Positions 1 to 7,288 of a stretch of 9,322 nucleotides of DNA are shown here, piece after piece (position 1 is the stretch's first letter; every line of letters begins with the position of its first letter). This DNA comes from an uncultured Atopobium sp. GTDB lineage: Bacteria; Actinomycetota; Coriobacteriia; Coriobacteriales; Atopobiaceae. The notes beneath the pieces were generated by a model. That model searched no databases and had not been told where the DNA came from. It was given only the letters and a program-made list of their open reading frames with translations. The DNA lies in assembly GCA_916720015.1 (NCBI GenBank), contig CAKAPZ010000034.1:1-9322 (forward strand), in the 5' to 3' direction. The translations under genes were made by a program, and so were the position numbers.

Positions 1-38
1 TCTGCGCCAAACAGATAGTGGGTTATTAAAGCAGGCAT
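1..38 (-). CDS. 5' end of a gene starting MPALITHYLFGA (possible zinc-dependent phospholipase C family)
   Basis: Only 12 complete codons lie in the window; the gene continues past its left edge. Read on the minus strand from the ATG at 38-36 the peptide is MPALITHYLFGA. An AAGGAG Shine-Dalgarno site (48-43) sits four bases before the ATG, which supports a genuine start. The MPxxxTHxxFG opening resembles Gram-positive proteins annotated as zinc-dependent phospholipase C family, in which the Thr-His pair begins the metal-binding region; this assignment is from memory of the pattern and rests on few residues. A TATATT-like -10 box (64-59) lies suitably upstream, but no convincing -35 box is seen. 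It is divergent from mntP. Confidence 0.5.
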   Translation of the reverse strand, partial: MPALITHYLFGA

Positions 39-143
39 AGGACTCCTTGTAGTTTTTCAATATAAGAGTAGCCCAAAATAGCTTTTAGGCGTTAAAATTT
101 CTCCTTCGTGTTACAAGATTTAATGATACTTGGGAACTGACAC

Positions 144-722
144 ATGGGTCTACTTGAAATTTTAATGCTGGGTGTCGCGCTTGCAACAGATGCGTTCTCT
201 GTCACTATTTCCAACACCTTTGCCTTTGATGACCATAGGTTTTCTCGCCTTATGCGTATGCCTCTTTTCTTTGGTCTCTTTCAGTTTGGCATGCCTCTTG
301 CCGGTTATTTTGTGGGTGGTATTGCAGCAGAGTTGATCGAGAAGTACGCAGGTATTGTCTCTTTAGTCATTCTTGGTTTCATTGGTTCAAACATGCTGTA
401 CAGCGGCTATAAGGCGCTCAAAGAAGATGCTTCTGAAGAAGATGAGGAAGAAGCTCAGCAAGGCGCTACAACACTCTCTTATGGCAAGTTGGTATTTCAA
501 GCTGTTGCTACGGCAATTGATGCATTTGCTGTTGGTGTAAGTTTTAGGGCACATAGCGTAGACATTTTGGTTGCCTCGGCACTCTTTGGCATTATTACCG
601 CCATCCTCTGCACTATTGCATTGTTCATTGGTAAAAAACTCGGCTCGCTTTTGGGTGATCGCGCCGAGATGGTCGGTGGCGTAGTGCTTATCCTGATTGG
701 ACTAAAAGCCTTTTTTGGATAA
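144..722 (+). CDS. mntP: Manganese efflux pump MntP
   Basis: A 192-residue integral membrane protein of the MntP family, which exports Mn2+ across the cytoplasmic membrane and protects against manganese excess. Two repeated family motifs are visible: ALATDAFSV near residues 12-20 with Asp16, and ATAIDAFAVGVSF near 122-134 with Asp126, which match the intramembrane aspartates (Asp16 and Asp118 in E. coli MntP). About six hydrophobic segments can be drawn (roughly 4-24, 38-58, 68-88, 113-135, 141-163, 174-192), the family norm. Residues 94-106, between segments 3 and 4, form a strikingly acidic loop (EDASEEDEEEAQQ). The ATG is preceded only by a weak GGGA at 132-135, so translation may be modest or controlled. 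No yybP-ykoY manganese riboswitch is recognisable in the short leader. The next gene starts 44 bases downstream without an intervening terminator, suggesting co-transcription. Confidence 0.93.
   Translation: MGLLEILMLGVALATDAFSVTISNTFAFDDHRFSRLMRMPLFFGLFQFGMPLAGYFVGGIAAELIEKYAGIVSLVILGFIGSNMLYSGYKALKEDASEEDEEEAQQGATTLSYGKLVFQAVATAIDAFAVGVSFRAHSVDILVASALFGIITAILCTIALFIGKKLGSLLGDRAEMVGGVVLILIGLKAFFG
242..249 (+). repeat. TTCTCGCC octamer, copy 1
   Basis: Lies inside mntP, on the coding strand, read as t-tct-cgc-c (Phe-Ser-Arg-Leu region). Confidence 0.5.
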
Positions 723-754
723 AATTTGTTTGACCAGATGGACTGAGTAGCAGG

Positions 755-763
755 TAAGGAGGT
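755..763 (+). promoter_or_regulatory. Strong Shine-Dalgarno site fixing a GTG start
   Basis: TAAGGAGGT is nearly the full anti-16S complement and ends three bases before the GTG at 767. It is the main reason for accepting the GTG as start codon of the solute-binding protein. Confidence 0.75.
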
Positions 764-766
764 AGC

Positions 767-2053
767 GTGAAGTTTATCCCAGATTGTCTGCGCCAGAAGC
801 TGCATAAAACTTTTGGACCAAAAGACCCTGACGAGAAGATCACTCCACCAACTGCCACTTCTGTTACACGAACCTCATTTATTATCCTGGCTGTCTCAGC
901 GGTTGCTGCGCCCGTAATAGCAACCGTAGCAAACGTTTTAAGTCCAGGAATTTCTTATGTTCAGCAGGAGCTTCTTCCTCCACAGCTCAATTCGAAAGTT
1001 CCAGGCTATGCTCGAGCACTCATTCAACTTGCACAACGAGAAGGCTCTCTCAATCTGCTTTGCACCTCAAAAGAAGCGGTAAAGCCCCTGGTAGAAACAT
1101 ATTCAAGAATGTTTTCTCTGCCTGTTACGGTGGGTGAGGCAACAGAGGAAGAAATTCAGGAGTTTATTAAGCAAACATACGCTTCTGATAAGAGCGCGGA
1201 GTCTGAAACTTCTGACACGAAATCAGACACTGATTGGGGTTTTGAGAAACCCGATGTTATTTTTCTGGCAAGTGAAGCTCTCATGCAAAACTTTGAGACT
1301 TCCGCATACTGTCAGCCATATGAAGTTTCTTCAACAGACCAGTACGTGCGTCCAGAGTTTTTTGACGCCATTGGACACTGGTATGCCTACGCTGCAGATC
1401 CATTGGTTTTACTTGTAAATCAAGAGCGCCTTAATGAGAAAAAGATTCAACGTCCACGCGAATGGACCGATCTTCTTACAGATGGCCTGCGTGGAAGATA
1501 TGTTATTCCTGACCCCGCACTTACGTATGCGGGCAAGAAGTTTGAATCGCTCTTTTTAGGTCAGTATGGACTGGATAAAGGCGCTCAAATTATCCAAAGT
1601 CTGTTTGAAAATGTTGACGCATTTTCTGAGAGCACCTATCAAGCTATTAGAGACACAGGATTTGGCAGGTATAGGGCTTGTGTTTGTCCGCTGAGCGATG
1701 CGTATAGGGCAATTACTAAAGACGATTTTGATAATCTTTCAGTCATTCTGCCAGGCGTTTCTTATTTCTCTACGATAAGGTCATTTGTATGTCAGGGGTC
1801 AAAACATACGTATTCAGCGTATTTATGGCAGGAATTTATTACTAAACGAGACGCTGCTGAGCATATGGGAGAAATGGACTCGTTCTTCTCGCCAGTTATT
1901 GAGGGAACGCCAACTCCTTGGTATGCAAGCCGTCTAAATTTGACAGCAGTGAGCGAATCAATGCAGATAGCTCCTGCTCCCACCGATGCTGAAGGCAATC
2001 TCATCAAGCTTGAAGACATCCATGCTGCATACAGCAAGTTGGTCGACGCATAG
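767..2053 (+). CDS. Membrane-anchored ABC-type solute-binding protein, AfuA/FbpA-like (iron-type)
   Basis: The product has 428 residues and a GTG start, chosen because a strong TAAGGAGGT site (755-763) lies immediately upstream and no nearby in-frame ATG competes. A basic N-terminus of about 35 residues precedes a single hydrophobic segment (about 37-58); there is no lipobox and no clear signal-peptidase site, so an uncleaved anchor with an outside C-terminal domain is likely. Residues 93-400 look like a periplasmic-binding-protein fold of the Fe3+/AfuA type: SLNLLCTSKE opening, DVIFLAS (163-169), ADPLVLLVNQERL (210-222), PREWTDLL (230-237) and GRYVIPDPALTYAG (243-256), the last two being the family's diagnostic PxxWxDL...G-pDP pattern. 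A Ser/Asp/Thr-rich insert (140-158) precedes DVIFLAS. No permease or ATPase gene is adjacent, so the ligand is unproven; iron is only a family-based guess. It lies just behind mntP. Confidence 0.72.
   Translation: MKFIPDCLRQKLHKTFGPKDPDEKITPPTATSVTRTSFIILAVSAVAAPVIATVANVLSPGISYVQQELLPPQLNSKVPGYARALIQLAQREGSLNLLCTSKEAVKPLVETYSRMFSLPVTVGEATEEEIQEFIKQTYASDKSAESETSDTKSDTDWGFEKPDVIFLASEALMQNFETSAYCQPYEVSSTDQYVRPEFFDAIGHWYAYAADPLVLLVNQERLNEKKIQRPREWTDLLTDGLRGRYVIPDPALTYAGKKFESLFLGQYGLDKGAQIIQSLFENVDAFSESTYQAIRDTGFGRYRACVCPLSDAYRAITKDDFDNLSVILPGVSYFSTIRSFVCQGSKHTYSAYLWQEFITKRDAAEHMGEMDSFFSPVIEGTPTPWYASRLNLTAVSESMQIAPAPTDAEGNLIKLEDIHAAYSKLVDA
1886..1893 (+). repeat. TTCTCGCC octamer, copy 2
   Basis: Lies inside the solute-binding protein gene, coding strand, read ttc-tcg-cc (Phe-Ser-Pro), and followed by AG as in copies at 3240 and 4738. 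Confidence 0.5.
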
Positions 2054-2085
2054 CCTTTGCCACATCTTATGAGTTTGAATACAAA

Positions 2086-2114
2086 AAAACGGCCCAGGTA
2101 AACTGAGCCGTTTT
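2086..2114. terminator. Bidirectional intrinsic terminator between the solute-binding protein gene and glnN
   Basis: The arm AAAACGGC (2086-2093) pairs perfectly with GCCGTTTT (2107-2114). One C/A mismatch follows, then CAG pairs with CTG around the loop GTAAA (2098-2102). On the minus strand the hairpin is followed by a run of seven T (complement of A2083-2089), making it a strong terminator for glnN. On the plus strand the T run is four long, adequate for the upstream plus-strand gene. It lies 32 bases after the plus-strand stop codon. Confidence 0.88.
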
Positions 2115-2130
2115 GCTGTAAAGATGGAGT

Positions 2131-2154
2131 GGCGAGAAGACCGGGTTTCTCGCC
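2131..2154. repeat. Inverted pair of the octamer TTCTCGCC (hairpin)
   Basis: GGCGAGAA (2131-2138) and TTCTCGCC (2147-2154) are perfect reverse complements separated by 8 bases. The repeat lies between the bidirectional terminator and the glnN stop codon. It has no T tract on either side, so it is not a classical intrinsic terminator by itself. Both arms are copies of the word that recurs through the window. Confidence 0.8.
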
Positions 2155-2173
2155 AAGAAGCCCTGATGAAGAA

Positions 2174-4267
2174 TTAGACGTAGAAGAGCATCTTGTTGTA
2201 GCTAGGAACTGGCCACCAGTCGTGTCCGCAGATGAGCTCCATGGAGTCAACGGCGCTACGGAGGCGGGCCATAGCAGGAAGAACTTCATTGCAGTAGTAT
2301 TCGCACTGCTCCTGAGGCTGATCCTTCATCTGGTGAGCTGTGGTATTGATCTCATCAAGGCTGTTGGTAGCTGCGTAAATCTCGTCAATACCTGCGGTGA
2401 GCTTCTCAACAATCTCTGTTTCTGCAGCGCTCTTAATACCAATAGCCTGCTTAGCAGCAACTGAAGAGGCAACATCACTTGAGTAGGTAAAGAGGGCAGG
2501 CAGATACATGTGGCGCGTCATATACAGCATGGTACGAGCCTCAATGTTGAGAACCTTAGCGTACTGCTCTGCCTTTGCAACGTAGCGAGCTTGTGCTTCT
2601 GCCTGGGAAAGAACACCGTAGCGCTCAAAGAGCTCAATGTTCTCTGGAGCAACCATTGCAGGAAGTGCCTCAGGGGTGGTGCGAAGGTTTGGAAGGCCGC
2701 GCTCCTCAGCAAGTTTCTCCCAATCGCCTGAGTAGCCATTGCCTTCAAAGAGGATGCGCTCGTGAGCCTTGAAGGTATCAATAACCCAGCTCAAAGCTTC
2801 CTTAGTGAAGTTCTCCTCAGAAGCATTTGAGAGATCGTTTGCAAAGCGGTCACACTGCTCGGCAACAATGGTGTTCAAAATGACGTTAGGATCAGAGAGG
2901 TTCTGCTGGCTGCCGCACATACGGAACTCAAACTTGTTACCAGTAAACGCAAAGGGGCTGGTACGGTTTCTGTCTGTGTTGTCTCTAAGGACTGCAGGTA
3001 GTGTTGGTACACCAAGGTCCATGCGAGTGCGCTTTGCACCGTGGACATCGGAACCTGTGATGAGGTCATCAACGATTACGGAAAGTGCGGCACCCAAGAA
3101 GACGGAAACAATTGCAGGTGGTGCTTCATTTGCGCCAAGGCGGTGATCGTTTCCAGCAGATGCAACCGACATGCGCAGAAGGTCTGCATGAGAGTCAACA
3201 GCGGCAACAAGGCACGCAAGGAAGACCAGGAAGCGAAGGTTCTCGCCAGGTTTATCGCCAGGTTCGAGCAGGTTCTCGTTGTCTGCAGAGAGTGACCAGT
3301 TGTCGTGCTTACCAGAGCCATTGACGTACTCAAAGGGCTTCTCGTGCTCAAGGCAGGCAAGACCGTGATGCGGTGCAAGAAGCTTGAGCTTCTCCATGGT
3401 TAGAAGGTTGTTGTCAATAGCAAGTGCGCCCTGCTCAAAGACAGGTGCAAGCTCATGCTGGCAAGGAGCAACCTCGTTATGCTTGGTCTTTGCAGGGATA
3501 CCCAGCTTCCAGAGCTCGTCATCAAGCTCTTTCATGAAGTTGTTGACGGTTGGACGAATGGCACCAAAGTAGTGCTCGTCAAGCTCCTGACCTTTGCTTG
3601 GTTCGCAACCAAAGAGGGTACGACCACAAAGAATAAGGTCAGGGCGCTGCTCAAAGTCTTCCTCTTTGATAAGGAAGTACTCCTGCTCAGGTCCAATGTT
3701 TGTGACAACGCGTGAGGGCTCTTGTCCAAAGAGTGCAAGAACGCGCTTGGCCTGCTTCTCTAGGGCAACCTGGGAGCGAAGCAGAGGAGTGCGCTTATCC
3801 AGAGCTTCTCCGGTGTATGAAATAAATGCAGTTGGAATGCAGAGGACTTCATCTTTGATGAAAGTTGGGCTTGCAGGATCCCAAACCGTGTAACCGCGAG
3901 CCTCAAAAGTGGCGCGTAGGCCTCCAGAAGGGAAGCTTGATGCGTCAGGCTCGCCCTGTACCAGCTCTTTTCCCGAGAAGGACATCAAAATAGTGCCGTT
4001 TCCCTGAGGAGTCATAAAGCTGTCGTGCTTCTCGGAAGTAATACCTGTGAGAGGCTGGAACCAGTGCGTGAAGTGAGTAGCACCTTTTTCAAGTGCCCAT
4101 TCTTTCATGGCATGCGCAACCTCGTTTGCAATGTCGAGGTCAAGCGGTTTGCCGTCTTGGATGACACTACGAAGTTTCTTGTACGTTGGCCTTGGCAGAC
4201 GTTCTTGCATATCTGCGTCGGTAAAGAGAAGTGAGCCAAATTCCTGAGAAACTTTGTCGTGAGCCAC
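2174..4267 (-). CDS. glnN: Type III glutamine synthetase (GlnN)
   Basis: This enzyme makes glutamine from glutamate, ammonium and ATP in the cytoplasm. The 697-residue product matches the long type III family (about 700 residues) and not the about 450-470-residue GlnA type. Visible motifs (numbered from the proposed start): GPEQEYFLI at 192-200 carrying metal-binding glutamates, [14 protein letters not shown] at 264-277, the ATP-loop stretch [14 protein letters not shown] ending at 326, the type III signature [17 protein letters not shown] at 376-392, and [18 protein letters not shown] at 432-449. The C-terminal third is largely helical with several Gln/Glu-rich stretches, as usual for this type. 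The GTG at 4267-4265 is preferred because AAGGAGG lies just before it and the protein then opens [14 protein letters not shown] as family members do. An in-frame GTG at 4324 would add 19 unlikely residues. It is transcribed alone, divergent from polA, and ends at a strong terminator. Confidence 0.95.
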   Translation of the reverse strand: MAHDKVSQEFGSLLFTDADMQERLPRPTYKKLRSVIQDGKPLDLDIANEVAHAMKEWALEKGATHFTHWFQPLTGITSEKHDSFMTPQGNGTILMSFSGKELVQGEPDASSFPSGGLRATFEARGYTVWDPASPTFIKDEVLCIPTAFISYTGEALDKRTPLLRSQVALEKQAKRVLALFGQEPSRVVTNIGPEQEYFLIKEEDFEQRPDLILCGRTLFGCEPSKGQELDEHYFGAIRPTVNNFMKELDDELWKLGIPAKTKHNEVAPCQHELAPVFEQGALAIDNNLLTMEKLKLLAPHHGLACLEHEKPFEYVNGSGKHDNWSLSADNENLLEPGDKPGENLRFLVFLACLVAAVDSHADLLRMSVASAGNDHRLGANEAPPAIVSVFLGAALSVIVDDLITGSDVHGAKRTRMDLGVPTLPAVLRDNTDRNRTSPFAFTGNKFEFRMCGSQQNLSDPNVILNTIVAEQCDRFANDLSNASEENFTKEALSWVIDTFKAHERILFEGNGYSGDWEKLAEERGLPNLRTTPEALPAMVAPENIELFERYGVLSQAEAQARYVAKAEQYAKVLNIEARTMLYMTRHMYLPALFTYSSDVASSVAAKQAIGIKSAAETEIVEKLTAGIDEIYAATNSLDEINTTAHQMKDQPQEQCEYYCNEVLPAMARLRSAVDSMELICGHDWWPVPSYNKMLFYV
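3240..3247 (+). repeat. TTCTCGCC octamer, antisense in glnN
   Basis: Lies inside glnN on the non-coding strand; the gene reads the complement as ggc-gag-aa (Gly-Glu-Asn). The plus-strand orientation is thus kept although the gene runs the other way. Confidence 0.5.
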
Positions 4268-4271
4268 AGCC

Positions 4272-4278
4272 CCTCCTT
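4272..4278 (-). promoter_or_regulatory. Shine-Dalgarno site that sets the glnN start
   Basis: On the minus strand AAGGAGG lies four bases before the GTG at 4267-4265. The longer reading frame that starts at 4324 would place this site inside its own coding region (residues 16-18), which argues against the longer start. Confidence 0.8.
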
Positions 4279-4336
4279 GTGGGTAAATGCTGGCAGTTTG
4301 TCTGTTTTCTCGCGTGCTGGGCACGTTATGTTGGTT

Positions 4337-4364
4337 GTTATTTTCGCACGTTTGGAAGAGTCAA
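4337..4364 (-). promoter_or_regulatory. Candidate glnN promoter
   Basis: On the minus strand TTGACT (4364-4359) and AATAAC (4342-4337) are separated by 16 bases, matching 5/6 and 4/6 of the housekeeping -35 and -10 consensus. Transcription would start near 4330 and give a leader of about 60 bases before the GTG at 4267. Assigned by eye only. Confidence 0.4.
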
Positions 4365-4480
4365 AGTGGCGAGGATGCAAACAGAAACATAACGATTACA
4401 AAAAATTTTAGCCGCCACCCAAATGAGATGTGGGCTTTGTTTCCATGGGCTCTGGCGCGCATAAGCAGAGGAAGTCTTAG

Positions 4481-4486
4481 TACAAT
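4481..4486 (+). promoter_or_regulatory. polA: Candidate -10 box for polA-rnhA
   Basis: TACAAT matches 5/6 of the -10 consensus and lies 30 bases before the polA ATG, giving a predicted leader of about 23 bases. No good -35 hexamer is found 16-18 bases upstream, so the call is tentative. Confidence 0.3.
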
Positions 4487-4515
4487 AGAAGCACACAAAA
4501 CTAAGAGGAGCAGGT

Positions 4516-7254
4516 ATGTCTGATACTACTATGCCAGTTGATACTACAGATCAAAACGAGGCTGCATCAACTAAAGAAGGTGCAGCTAAACCACAAAGAA
4601 CCATTGCTGTTATTGACGGAAACTCGCTCATGCACCGAGCATTCCATGCAATCCGTCAACCTATGGCAGCACCAGATGGTACGCCAACTGGCGCGCTGTT
4701 TGGCTTCTTCAATATGTTTATCAAGCTTGTTGAGTCCTTCTCGCCAGACGGTGTCATTTGTGCCTTTGATAAGGGCAAGCCACAGGTTCGCATTGATATG
4801 TTGCCTCAGTACAAGGCTCAGCGTCCTCCTATGGACCCCGCTTTGCACGCACAGTTTCCCATAGTCAAGGAGCTGCTCAAGACGCTGGATGTTCCTGTCT
4901 GCCAGCTTGAAGGCTGGGAGGGCGACGATATCTTGGGTACCCTTGCCCGCCGCGGTGAGGCAGAGGGCTATCAGATGCTGCTCTTCACGGGTGACCGCGA
5001 TATGTATCAGCTCTCCACAGAAAACGTCAAGATTGTTTCTACGCGCAAGGGCGTCTCTGACGTCTCAATTATGACGCCAGAGACTGTGGCAGATCTCTAT
5101 GCAGGTATTACGCCAGAGCTTGTCCCAGATTTCTATGGCCTTAAGGGAGATTCTTCTGATAACATCCCGGGCGTTCCCGGAATTGGCCCCAAGAAAGCTG
5201 CTGCTTTAATTGTGGAGTATGGCTCGCTTGACCAGGTCATTGCTCACGCTGACGAGGTCAAGGGCAAGGTGGGAGAAAACCTTCGCGCCCACATTGATGA
5301 CGCGCTGCTCTCCCGCAAGGTGGCAACTATTCGCACCGATGCGCCGCTTGATATCAACCTGGACGACGCTAAGTTCCCAACATTTGATCCAAATGACGTG
5401 GTCAAGGCCTTCTCGGCTTTGGGCTTTACCGGCATGACCTCAAGGCTTGCTCGCATGGCTGGTGGGTCTGCTGCTGGTGCAGTCACACAAACTGCCTCCG
5501 CTACGCCTGCACTTCCTATTCCATCAGAGTATCTGCAGGCAGGAGACGCATCTGCCGCGCTTACTGCTGCAATTGAGAACCAGGAGTGGATTGGCGTTGC
5601 TGAGGATTCTGCGGCCGATGCTGGAGCGCTCTTTAGCCTTTCTCGCACACTTTGGGTGTCTACAGAAAAGGCACTTCTTAAATTTGAGGGAGAAAATGCA
5701 ACCGCAGCGCTCTTGCGCATTTTGCGAGAAGCCCGTGTTGCTGCAGACGATGTCAAGGCGCTGCTACACGAGGTAAGCCCTGTTGATTCGTCTGAGCCAC
5801 AGAAACTGGATATTGAGACCATTGATTCTGATCGCCTCTTTGACACGGGTGTTGCCGCGTATCTGCTTGAGTCTGATCGTTCAAGCTTTGATATCAACGG
5901 CTTGGTTGAGCTGTACTTTGGTTCTGAACTTCCTGAGCCAACGGACGAGATTCCAGCTGCAGCACTAAGAGCTGTAGCTGCTAGGGCTCTTGTGCCTGTG
6001 CTCACTAAAAAGCTTGAAGACGATGGTTCTTTGGAGCTCTTTACTTCTCTAGAGATGCAGCTTTTGCCTGTACTTGCTGCGATGGAGCGTCGTGGTCTCT
6101 ACGTTGATCCTCAAGAGCTTGCTAAGCAGTCTTTGGAGCTGGGTGAAGATATTGCACAGCGTGTGGCAAGTATTCACCAGACAGCAGGCGAGGATTTTAA
6201 CTTGGATTCTCCAAGCCAGCTTTCACACATCCTGTTTGACGTGCTCAAGCTTCCAACTTATGGCCTCAAAAAGACGCGCACTGGTTTCTACTCCACCAAC
6301 GCAAAGGTGCTTGGAGACCTGGCGCAGGAGTACCAGATTGTTGCTGATGTTCTTGAGTATCGTGAGCGTGCCAAGATCAAATCAACTTATCTCGATGCGC
6401 TTCCTTCGCTTATTCGTGGCGATAAGCGCATCCACACCACATTCAATCAGACCGTTGCTGCAACAGGAAGGCTTTCCAGCTCTGATCCAAACCTGCAGAA
6501 CATTCCTACCCGCTCTGAGCTGGGACATCGTGTCCGTACTGCCTTTACCGTTCCCGAGGGCAGCGTTTTTCTCGCCTGCGACTACTCCCAGATTGAGCTG
6601 CGCTTGCTGGCACATCTTTCAGCTGACGAGCACCTGGTAGCAGCATTTAACTCTGGTGCCGATTTCCACGCCGCAACTGCCGCACGCGTCTTTGGCGTGC
6701 CTGTTGAAGAGGTCACGCCAGCACTTCGTAGCCGTGCTAAGGCAGTTAACTTTGGCATTGTCTATGGTCAGCAGGCCTTTGGTCTGGCAACGTCTTTGAA
6801 GATTTCCCGCAAGGAAGCGCAAGAGATGATTGACCGCTATTTTGACGCATATCCTGGAGTCCGTGCATACCTTGACGATTCCGTCCGTACTGCTCACGAG
6901 ACTGGTTATGCGATTACCATGTACGGTCGTAAGCGCCACATTAGAGAGTTCAATCAGTCAAATCGCCAGCTCATTGCCTTTGGCGAGCGTACTGCTATGA
7001 ATCACCCTATGCAGGGAAGTGCTGCAGACATTATCAAAATTGCAATGATTAATGTCGAGAAACGCCTGCGTGATGAGGGTCTTGCGTCAAAGCTGATTCT
7101 TCAGATTCACGACGAACTTGACTTGGAAGTTCCAGAGTCAGAGATTGAGACAGTCTCTGCGTTGGTAAAAGAGACCATGGAAGACGTTGTTACCCTGCGT
7201 GTCCCTCTGATTGCTGATGTCAGCTATGGCTCCAATTGGGCTGAGGCAAAGTAA
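4516..7254 (+). CDS. polA: DNA polymerase I (5' nuclease and polymerase active; proofreading domain degenerate)
   Basis: A 912-residue family A polymerase that removes RNA primers and fills gaps in lagging-strand synthesis and excision repair. The ATG follows AAGAGGAG (4503-4510) by five bases. The 5' nuclease domain (about 28-312) shows AVIDGNSLMHRAFHA, FDKGKPQVRIDMLPQYKAQR, EGDDILGTLA, FTGDRDMYQL and the helix-hairpin-helix GDSSDNIPGVPGIGPKKAA. An Ala/Thr-rich linker (315-335) follows. The 3'-5' exonuclease domain (about 338-500) keeps the fold but lacks the catalytic carboxylates. The polymerase domain (505-912) is intact: ATGRLSSSDPNLQNIP, motif A ACDYSQIELR with Asp689, motif B RSRAKAVNFGIVYG (Arg738, Lys742, Phe746, Tyr750) and motif C LQIHDELDLEVP with Asp866. 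The spacing of the two catalytic aspartates (177) equals that in E. coli (705/882). rnhA follows after 34 bases. Confidence 0.97.
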   Translation: MSDTTMPVDTTDQNEAASTKEGAAKPQRTIAVIDGNSLMHRAFHAIRQPMAAPDGTPTGALFGFFNMFIKLVESFSPDGVICAFDKGKPQVRIDMLPQYKAQRPPMDPALHAQFPIVKELLKTLDVPVCQLEGWEGDDILGTLARRGEAEGYQMLLFTGDRDMYQLSTENVKIVSTRKGVSDVSIMTPETVADLYAGITPELVPDFYGLKGDSSDNIPGVPGIGPKKAAALIVEYGSLDQVIAHADEVKGKVGENLRAHIDDALLSRKVATIRTDAPLDINLDDAKFPTFDPNDVVKAFSALGFTGMTSRLARMAGGSAAGAVTQTASATPALPIPSEYLQAGDASAALTAAIENQEWIGVAEDSAADAGALFSLSRTLWVSTEKALLKFEGENATAALLRILREARVAADDVKALLHEVSPVDSSEPQKLDIETIDSDRLFDTGVAAYLLESDRSSFDINGLVELYFGSELPEPTDEIPAAALRAVAARALVPVLTKKLEDDGSLELFTSLEMQLLPVLAAMERRGLYVDPQELAKQSLELGEDIAQRVASIHQTAGEDFNLDSPSQLSHILFDVLKLPTYGLKKTRTGFYSTNAKVLGDLAQEYQIVADVLEYRERAKIKSTYLDALPSLIRGDKRIHTTFNQTVAATGRLSSSDPNLQNIPTRSELGHRVRTAFTVPEGSVFLACDYSQIELRLLAHLSADEHLVAAFNSGADFHAATAARVFGVPVEEVTPALRSRAKAVNFGIVYGQQAFGLATSLKISRKEAQEMIDRYFDAYPGVRAYLDDSVRTAHETGYAITMYGRKRHIREFNQSNRQLIAFGERTAMNHPMQGSAADIIKIAMINVEKRLRDEGLASKLILQIHDELDLEVPESEIETVSALVKETMEDVVTLRVPLIADVSYGSNWAEAK
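4738..4745 (+). repeat. TTCTCGCC octamer in polA, first copy
   Basis: Coding strand, read ttc-tcg-cc (Phe-Ser-Pro, residues 75-77 of Pol I), followed by AG. Confidence 0.5.
6569..6576 (+). repeat. TTCTCGCC octamer in polA, second copy
   Basis: Coding strand, read tt-ctc-gcc (Phe-Leu-Ala, just before motif A), a different codon frame from the other copies. Confidence 0.5.
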
Positions 7255-7288
7255 ACACTTAAGAGGCGCGTTCTAGAGGAGATTTGGT

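Noticed and set aside
71..90. Hairpin read as a terminator for the divergent genes
   Set aside because: It precedes both genes instead of following them, the stem has an internal mismatch and A/T-rich pairs, and there is no T tract of useful length.
39..143. yybP-ykoY manganese riboswitch upstream of mntP
   Set aside because: The conserved loop sequences and multi-helix layout are not present, and the region is too short for promoter plus aptamer.
1792..2289. 165-codon minus-strand frame across the convergent gap and the ends of both neighbouring genes
   Set aside because: It overlaps the end of the solute-binding protein gene, the terminator and the end of glnN. No ribosome site or family motif; explained by real genes on either side.
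5244..6005. 253-codon open frame antisense to polA
   Set aside because: It is the complement of well-conserved polA codons, its product is Ser/Ala-rich with no recognisable domain, and no ribosome site precedes it. A shadow frame.
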